Shown here piece by piece: positions 10,801 through 19,800 of a stretch of DNA of 64,000 bases. Made by a program: the position numbers and the translations under genes. Each line of letters starts with the position of its first letter. The first letter of the stretch is position 1. This DNA is from Pirellula sp. SH-Sr6A (GTDB lineage Bacteria; Planctomycetota; Planctomycetia; Pirellulales; Pirellulaceae), in NCBI RefSeq assembly GCF_001610875.1, contig NZ_CP011272.1:5623988-5687987 (forward strand). Reading direction: 5' to 3'. The notes beneath the pieces were generated by a model. It had not been told where the DNA came from and did not search any database. It saw only the letters and a program-made list of their open reading frames with translations.

Positions 10801-13800
10801 ACGGAGAGCGTTTGGGACGACACCGATATTGTGCACGTCTTGTTCGATTCGGTCGTCGTTTCCAACTTGGAGCACAGCAATGGGCTTCGGTTGCAAAGTG
10901 CGATCAATGAGTCGCTCGTGATCAAGATGGAGGGGCAAGGCTCGAACTTTGACAAAGAGCGTGGAACAGGTTTCACAGCGACGGGGACCTACAGCAGCAC
11001 TCCCGATCGAGTCGGCGGAACGATCCAAGTCATTGGGCAGCCAGGATTCCCTGTTGTCTTCACCAGTTTGCGAGATGACACCGTCGGCGCGGGGACGCAG
11101 CCCGATGGACGTCCTCAGACCGATACGAACAATGACGGAATCGCGACGGTCCCACGACCTGGTGATTGGCGTAGTTTGGTGTTCGACACGTTCAGCAATG
11201 ATCGCAATGTTCAGACGGTGATGGAGGTCGAGTCGCCGACGACCATCGCTCCGGGTACTAATGATTCCGTGACCCTGTCTCAGTTCCTGGGTGTTCTAGC
11301 TCCTAATGCGCAAGCGAGCGACGAGAATCGTATTCTTGGTTTTGTCGTGGAAGGTGTGATCAGCGAGCCGAACGATCAGGACATCTTTAGTTTCTCTGCA
11401 ACGGCAGGAACGGAAGTTTGGTTTGATATCGACGCGACGAGTTACACGCTTGATAGCGTTATTGAGGTTCTCGATGCGAACGGAGCTCTGCTGGCACGGA
11501 GCGACAACAGCACGGACGAGCAACTCAATCCATCGTTGATCGAAGTAACGTCTCTGGTAGATAGCACGTCGGTCAATCCCATCGTCAAGCGAAACAATGC
11601 TGTTTCGCGACGCAACGAGTCAGGGTTGTTGAAGGATGACTTTACGACGAATCCCAAGGACGCGGCGCTCCGAGTGTTGCTACCAGGAATCAGCGGAACT
11701 ATCAGTACTTATTTCTTCCGAGTTCGCTCGAAGAGCACAAACATCGACAATTCGGCTGCTGGTTTGACCAGCGGTTCGTACACCGTTCAAGTTCGATTGC
11801 GAGATCAGCAAGAGTTTGCTGGATCGATTGTTAGCTACGCAGACATTCGCTACGCCACCAACGGGGTTCATGCAACCGGGCTTCCGGCGCATTCGCCTTT
11901 GACGGGGGAAGCGCATGTCAACATGTTCGATGGAAGCAATGACGGAATCACAGAAGTTGGCAATCTCCACTATACCGATGCGGGTGCGATTAGCGTCGCC
12001 GGTCAGTTGACGGGTGGTGCGCCGAATTTGATTCGGTTCACTTTGGGTGATACCGATCTCCTTCAACCATCCTTTGGCACAACCTACCCGATCGCGATCG
12101 ATGTTGATTATGCGGACGGATTGAATCGTCCGAATACCTCGGCCTACTTGTTCTCGAACAACGGCATTTATGTCGGAACGAGCAGCAGCATCGCCGACGA
12201 TTTGATAAATCCGGTTCGTCCTCTTTCGGGCTCCGAATTTGCGGATCTGACGCGAGGCTCGGTAGGTTCTCGAGATCCGTATATCGGCTCGATTGCTTTG
12301 CCTCGCGGTACTTACGACTTGGGGATCAGCGGCGACGGCGGCGCTCCGGTAGCTTTGTCGCGTAACACCGTGTTGTTCGACGACAGTTTTGAGAACTTGT
12401 TCTCCAATTCCAGAATTTCGAACCCTGTCTTCCCATCGTTCATTGACGTTGCACGATCGAACGGATCGTTCGGTTCCGATCCCGATTACAAGTGGCGGCC
12501 AGCGACCACGAATGCAGGTGGTCACGGTGGAACACAGGTGTTCGGTTGGAATCCGGGGGATCCGAAAGCGAATACGGCGGTAACGCCTGATGCACTCTAC
12601 TCCACGGCCTTCACCGCCCCAGCAAACTGGGATGCAAACGACCGAGTTCACTTCTCGATGAAGTATCGGTATCCGACTGCCCCGGGTGGCAACTTGCAAG
12701 TGCGTTTGTACAACAACGCGGCCGCGACGGGCACGCCGGTCTACAGCTCCGGATTGGGTTCGAGCGACAACCTGTGGCGTACCTTGGAAGCCGACCTGTC
12801 ATCGGTATTCGCAGCGAATCCCGGCGCTACGTTCGTCTTTGAGTTTTCTTATCGCGATGCCAACGGTGCAATCACCGGAGGCCCTACAGGAGTTCAGTTT
12901 GACGATTTCTATCTTGGTATTTGGACGCCGCGTTATACGCCGGTAGATACGTATCGGTGGATTGCACACGAAGGGTTTGATTTCAACAATCGACCGGGGG
13001 TTTCCATCCCCAATCTCTTCCCTGCATTGCCTGCGGCACCGGGCACCAACCAGTGGCAAACGTCCTTTGTCGGTTCGAATCCGAACTATAGTGGCTCGCG
13101 ACAGCTCGAGTTTGTTTCGGATGGAGACGTGGCTCAGGATTTGGTCACCAATACCCTGGACCTCAGCAACGAAGCCAACGGGACTCGTTTGTACGTGACC
13201 TACGATTTCGTACCGCACGACGCGAACGATCGCTTCGAGATTTACGGTCGTGTCGCGGGGCAGCCCGATGTCTTGCTCGCAAGCAGTTTGCCGGGCGCTG
13301 CACCTGTGTCGTTGAATCGAACGTTGGGGCAATACGATCAAGCTCGCATCAGTTTGGATCGGTTTGAGGGGGGATCCGTTCAGTTGGTCTTCCGATACGA
13401 TTCCAATGGAGCGAACGCGACGGGAACCGGTAGCACCGGCTATGTCCGTATGGACGACGTTGTCATCGGTATGATCTCGCGCGGCGAGTTTGCGACGAAC
13501 ACCACCTCCTCGCGTGCCTTCACAGCGGGCGGGGCTGGTGCGGGGCAGTATCAAGTCGAAATCCGAAAATCGGATGCAGTCAATGCGAACGCACCGAAGG
13601 AGCGATACGATCGAGGATCTTTCAGCACATCGTTGATGTTCATGCCAGGCATGGTAATGCCTGACAAAGCGGTCTTCACGCTCAGCGACGGTGCCTCGCG
13701 CGTCAATTTCCAGTTCACCTACGATGGTCAGTTCGATTTCGGCAATACGCCGATCCGCGTGAGTGCGACGTCGACGCCGGCAGAATTGGCGGTGGCGGTT

Positions 13801-16800
13801 CGCGATGCAATCAACACCACCTTCGCTCAAAGTCGGCTTCGTATCACCGCCGCGAATAGCAATGGCATCATCAGCGGCGCGGCCCGCGGCAATACGATTG
13901 TCAACTTGTCAGGTGAAGTCGAGTTTGTGAGCGGAGCGTCGCTGTTCGGCAATGCGATCATCAACTTCAATCAATTTGGCGATCAAAACGTACCGCGAGA
14001 GCAAGGACAATTCGTTGTCACTTCGACGCGAGTGACCGATGCGAGGGACTTTGGTGTTCTCTCGGCGCCTGCGGACAAATATTTTGCAGACGGAACAACC
14101 TTGTCGACGGCTTACGGAGCGCCCCCGACACTGGGGGGAGCGTATGCACGCAACCTGCCGCAAGAAAACTTGGTTCCATTCGGAGTGGGGGCAGGATCGC
14201 GAGCCGAGAATGCCGGACTTACACCCGGTATGATCGTTTCGAACAACATTTTCGATGGGAATGGTTTGGGTGGTCTCCATATCCAAGGGGATACCCCCAT
14301 GTGGCAGATCACCGCGCTCCCAGGCGGTCAGGATGATGTTCAAACCGCCAACACGGATGGAGATCACTCTGGTTCGTTTGTGGACGACGGCGATATCCTG
14401 TCGATCAGTTTTGGCCGTCAGAAGGTGAACTTCGAATTCGAGGATGTGGCCGGTGCACCGACGGGAGCCCCGAACTTCGGCAGCGGCGTAGTCCAAGGAA
14501 ACGGTTGGTTCCAAGACAACATTCCTATTTACTATCGCGAAGATGGTGGCCAAGCCTACTTGCGACCCGGTAATGGGGTATCGGGTTACGCGGACGACGA
14601 AGTGGTCAAAGCGATTCGAGATGCGATCAACGGCAGTGCGCTGGTCACGAATCTCACCACGCATAACATTCGGACTTGGGTGGCAGCGCCGACCACGGGA
14701 TCCGCATCGATCTATGTGAAGGGACCGCAGGCGATCACCAATCGCAGCGTCTTCGGTGGCAATGGCCCGCTTTCCATCCAACAAGTGGGTGAGTTCACCG
14801 CCTCACCGTTCGTGCGTGCGGTGAACAACACCGTCTTCGGAAACGATGGTCGGGCTCCTTTCAATGCGAGCACGACGGATACGACCGCCAACGACACGAT
14901 CGCTGGTGCAATCGAAACTTGGCAAGGTATCGCGACCAACCCAACTAGCTACACCGTCAACGCGACCCTCAATCCAGACCCATTGTCAACGGGTTCGTCC
15001 GATGTGGATTTGTTCAAATTCACGTTGGGAATCGGTGAACGCGTTCTGATCGACGTGGATACGCTCGATACCGCGAGCCTCGACGCAACCATCAAGATTT
15101 TCGATGCGCAGGGGCGAGCCATGAATGTGCGTGGGTTGATCGATCCCACCACCAATGACTTCGGCCTCGGACCTGGCGATACCAGTGTAGGGCGCGATCC
15201 GTATGTCGACTTTACCGCGACGGTGCCGGGCGTTTACTACGCAGCAATCTCCGCAGCAGGCAATTCGACCTACGATCCCTTGTCGTTGGCAGGACGTCAG
15301 CGTGGTGGAACAAGTGGCGATTACACGATGACGCTGCAAGTTCTCAAGGCGCAGCAGTTTGTCATCAGCGTCGATGATCCGAGCGCGTATGCCGATGGCG
15401 AGACATTTACGATCGACCAAGTTGCCGATTTTGGTACGACGGGTTCCCGTTCTCGCACCTTCGAGTTCACTCGAACGGGTGCCGTCTCGGCGGGGAATAT
15501 TCCCGTGTTCATCGGTGCCGATTATCGAGTTCCCGACGTCGCTCGGGCGATTGCGGGCGCCGTCAATGCAGCAGGTATGTTTAATACCCAACAGCTCCCG
15601 AACGGTGACTTTGGTTCTGCCAATCCTCTGGCTCCCGTTTCGGCGGTGGCTGTTGGGGGTATCAACGGCTTCCAACCTAACTCTCGCATCCCAGCAGGAC
15701 ATGGGGATGTAGGTGTGAACTCGGGGAATATCCGAGGGGCTCAAGTTCAAGCGGGGCTGGCGATCTATCCGGGATGGAACAACGACGAATCGCCGTTTGA
15801 CGTCTCTCCAACGCACTCGTCGATTGGATTGGGTACCGACCGTTCGAATTCGGGATCAGCCGGCCCGACCTCCCAAGGGAACGGAACGACTGAGAAGTAC
15901 GTCGTGATTCGAAATGCTTCGACGATTCGTAGCAACGGAAATATCAAAGTCGATCCGGATTTCGATGCGAACAACAACCTCAATCAGATCATTTCTGAGA
16001 CGGGGATCCTGGTAACAGGCGGAGCGTCTCCGACGCTGCTTAACAACGCGTTTGTCAACATTCAAACCCCGATCGTTCAAGAAGAAGCGAGGTTGATCAA
16101 CGGGTTCTTGGCTCAGCAAAACGGTCGACCGGTCACCAGCATGACGAATGGTAGATTCGGGTCAGGTCCAAATTCCCCCGTTCGACCTTCTCCGACGATT
16201 GTATCGGGAACGATTTCGCAATATTGGGAAACGGCGGAGTCGCTGGCCGCGTTGAATGTGGGTGTCGAAACGGGACCGATCAACGTTCCCAACACGTCGC
16301 TCGACTTCAACACGACAATCCCGAACAACGTAAGGGCTTTTGTGGATGCCCCAGGGGGTCGGTTCCTGCCGGCACCAGGGTCCCCAGTGATCGACAGTTC
16401 GGTCGATTCGCTCCCTGAGCGAGAAGCGTTCCGAGCCGTGAAGAGCGCTGTCGGAATATCCCCTTCGCCGGTGCTTGCTCCGGATCGAGACCACAGCGGT
16501 CAGCTTCGTGCCGACGACCCTGCAGTTTCACCACCAAGCGGCTTGGGCGGTAACGTCTTCAAGGACCGCGGTGCGCTCGACCGAGCGGACTTTGTGGGCC
16601 CAACCGCGGTTGCTCTGACACCGATCGATAACGACGCGCAAGGCATCGACATCGACAACACGTTGTCGGTGATGCGACTGCAAGATGGCGTCTATCGAGA
16701 ATTCCGAATCCAACTGAAGGATGGTTTCGAAACCGCAAATCTGCAAGCTGGCACCGGAATCAACGATGACTCTGTGATCGGCCGAGAAGGTGGAAATCGC

Positions 16801-19800
16801 CTTCCAGGTTCGGTGATCACGTTGACTGAAAACGGACGTCTGCTCGTGGAGGGAATCGATTACGCATTCGCCTACAACTCGACGACGAACGAAATCGTTC
16901 TCAAGCCTTTGGCTGGTATTTGGCGAAACGATCGCGTCTACGATATCAGTCTGAACAATAAGGATCGATTTGTTATCGATGCCTCCTCGGGCGATATCGT
17001 CGACGATGGTGATACCTTCACCATTCGCGACACGCTGGGTGGAACGGTTTACTTTGAGTACGACAGCGGATTCCGATTGCAAGTGCCCCAAGGCATCCAG
17101 CTGCAAGTTCCGATCGCAGGCGGTGGAGCGGGTGGTATTGGAGATGGAGATTCCTTCATTGTGAATGATCGGAATCAGAGTTATGTCTTCGAGTTTGACT
17201 CGAACAACAACTCCATCGCAGGCAATACTCGCATTCCGTTCTCGTCCTTGTCGACCAAGCGTAACATTGCAGATGCGATCGTTGCAGCCTTGTCGACGAT
17301 CCCGACGATTAGTGTCCGGGTGTTGGATAACGATGACGTGTTCATCGGCGCACCATTGGGAGGCTATGTCGACACTACCGACACCCCCGCATTGCCTCAA
17401 CCCAATTCCACATTGGCTCTCTTGGTACCTGCCTTGGGAACCAGGCCTGGTGGAATAACGGACGGTCAAACCTTCGGAGTTTCCGATGGTCGAACCAGTT
17501 TGATTTTCGAGTTCGATAGCGATCGCAATACAGCACCGGGAAATGTCCGCATCGACATCTCCGCAGCGAGTACGCCTAGCGATGTATCTGCTGCCTTGAA
17601 GCTTGCATTGGATGGCTCTGGATTGGGAGTCAACGCAACGATCGTCGATTCGGACAAGGTCCATTTGTCGCTTCCGATCGCGGGCCGAATCGATGTCGTC
17701 AACACCAACTTAAAGAGAGTGGGTGTGGCACGGTCGCTGGTCGATGGTCAATCCATCACCATCACTCGAGATTTGGGAACGAGCGTTGAAACGAGCGTCT
17801 TTGAGTTCACATTCGACGGAAATATTCAGCCAGGTAATCTACCTGTCTTGATCACCGGTGCGGACACGCAAAGTGACATTGGGACGAAGTTGGCGCTCGC
17901 GATTCGGGACGCCAATATCGGATTGCAGCCGCGTCATGTTGGAGACGGGAATATCTTCATTGGCGGTACGGAAGCTTATTCGATCTCGGTCACCAATGCT
18001 CCGACGGTTGGACTTTTCGGCCGACCAGGTATTCAAGACAACACCACTTTGGACATCTTCGGCACGTTGCTGCTTCAGATTCCTACCCGTGGTGGTGTCG
18101 ATATTGCCGACAACTCCACCTTCACGATTTCGGCGAACAATCGATCGGTCGTGTTCGAGTTCGATAGCAACTTCAGCGGCCCATCTTTGCCCGGTAACAT
18201 CGTGATTCGCTACGGAGCGGCTTCAACCGCTGCGGATCTCGTCACCACCATTCTTCCAATCATTGCGAACGCCGGCCTGGGTATTAACCCACGCGACGCA
18301 GGGGGTGGTAGGATCGATGTGGGCTTGCTGCCGAATAATTCGGTGAACGTAGGTGATTCCGGAATTACCTTGTCGCGAGGAAACGTGTCCGACGGAGATG
18401 TTTTCATCGTTAACAACGGAACGGTTGCTGTATCGTTCGAGTTTGAGAATCTCAGCATCGGGAACGGGCGAAATCCCGCAAACACCCCGATTCGGTACAA
18501 CAACCAAAGTTCTCGAGCCGACGTTTTCGCAGCGATGAAGGCCGCGATCGAGTCCTCGATCTTAGGTCTGCAGACACAGATCACCCCCAACGGTCTTAAG
18601 TTGTTGGACAACGCTCGGTATACGACCAATATCGACAATGCTCCATCGCTGCAGATCTCGGGAGTGCCTGGTGGGGCGGTACCGGTCAGCTTTGTACAAG
18701 ACCTCTCGTTCTCGGCTACCGACATGCGAGACGCAATTGTTCGAGCCATCAACCAAGCCAATGCGGATGGTCGAACCAACTTGTTCGCGAAAGTGCGCGG
18801 CGGTTCGACTTTGTTTGTTGAGGAAGCGGTCAACATCAGCACCGATGTTGCGAACTTCTATCTCCGAGGCATTCAGGACAACGCCGGCAACTTCCTGCGA
18901 AGCAACCGCATCAACAACGAGACACAGTTCACGATCTTGATGCCGGGTACTCTGCTCGATTTTGGTGATGCACCGGATCCAATCACGACCACACCAGGTC
19001 GTTATCCAACGCTGCTCGCGTTTGACGGGGCTCGGCACGTTTCTAATGCGACCGCATTGCGATTGGGAGTCAACATCGATTCGGAATTGGATGGACGCAG
19101 CTCGCCGCTCTCCGACGGGGATGCAGGGGATGACGGCGTCGGATTCCAATTCCAGAACTTGGCTCGCCCGATTTTCAATCACAATATCGACACCGGCGTC
19201 ACCATTACGTTGACCACCAACGGCTTTGTCGATGGCTGGATCGATTTCAATGGCGACGGCGATTGGGATGATCCAGGTGAGCACATCGTACGCAACGTCG
19301 AATTCAGCGGAACCAATCTGACCCAGACGTTCCAAATTCGAGTTCCAGCGACATCACCCATCCCAGCGTCGGGCATCAATTCGTACGCTCGCTTCCGAAC
19401 CTCTTCTGCAGGAAATCACTTGCCGACAGGATTGGCTTTGGATGGAGAAGTCGAAGACTATTTGGTCCGCATCATTCCCGGTGTACCACCCGTTGGAAAC
19501 AGCGACGTCTACACCATGGATGAGGACCAAGTCGGTGGGTTGGTGACCATCGATGCCAATGGTCAATTGACACCTGGATTTGTCGTCGATGATGGAGTTC
19601 TCGCGAACGATACCAGCGCCGATGGCCGAGTCATCTCGGGACGATTGATTTCGGGACCGCAGCATTCCTCGGTTCCTTTCACTCTGGGTAGCAACGGCTT
19701 GTTTACCTATGTCCCGAACCCCGATTTTTTTGGTACCGATACGTTTGTCTATCGATCGTTCGTGACCATTGATGCGGGTCTTGGGGAGATCATTGAAGCG

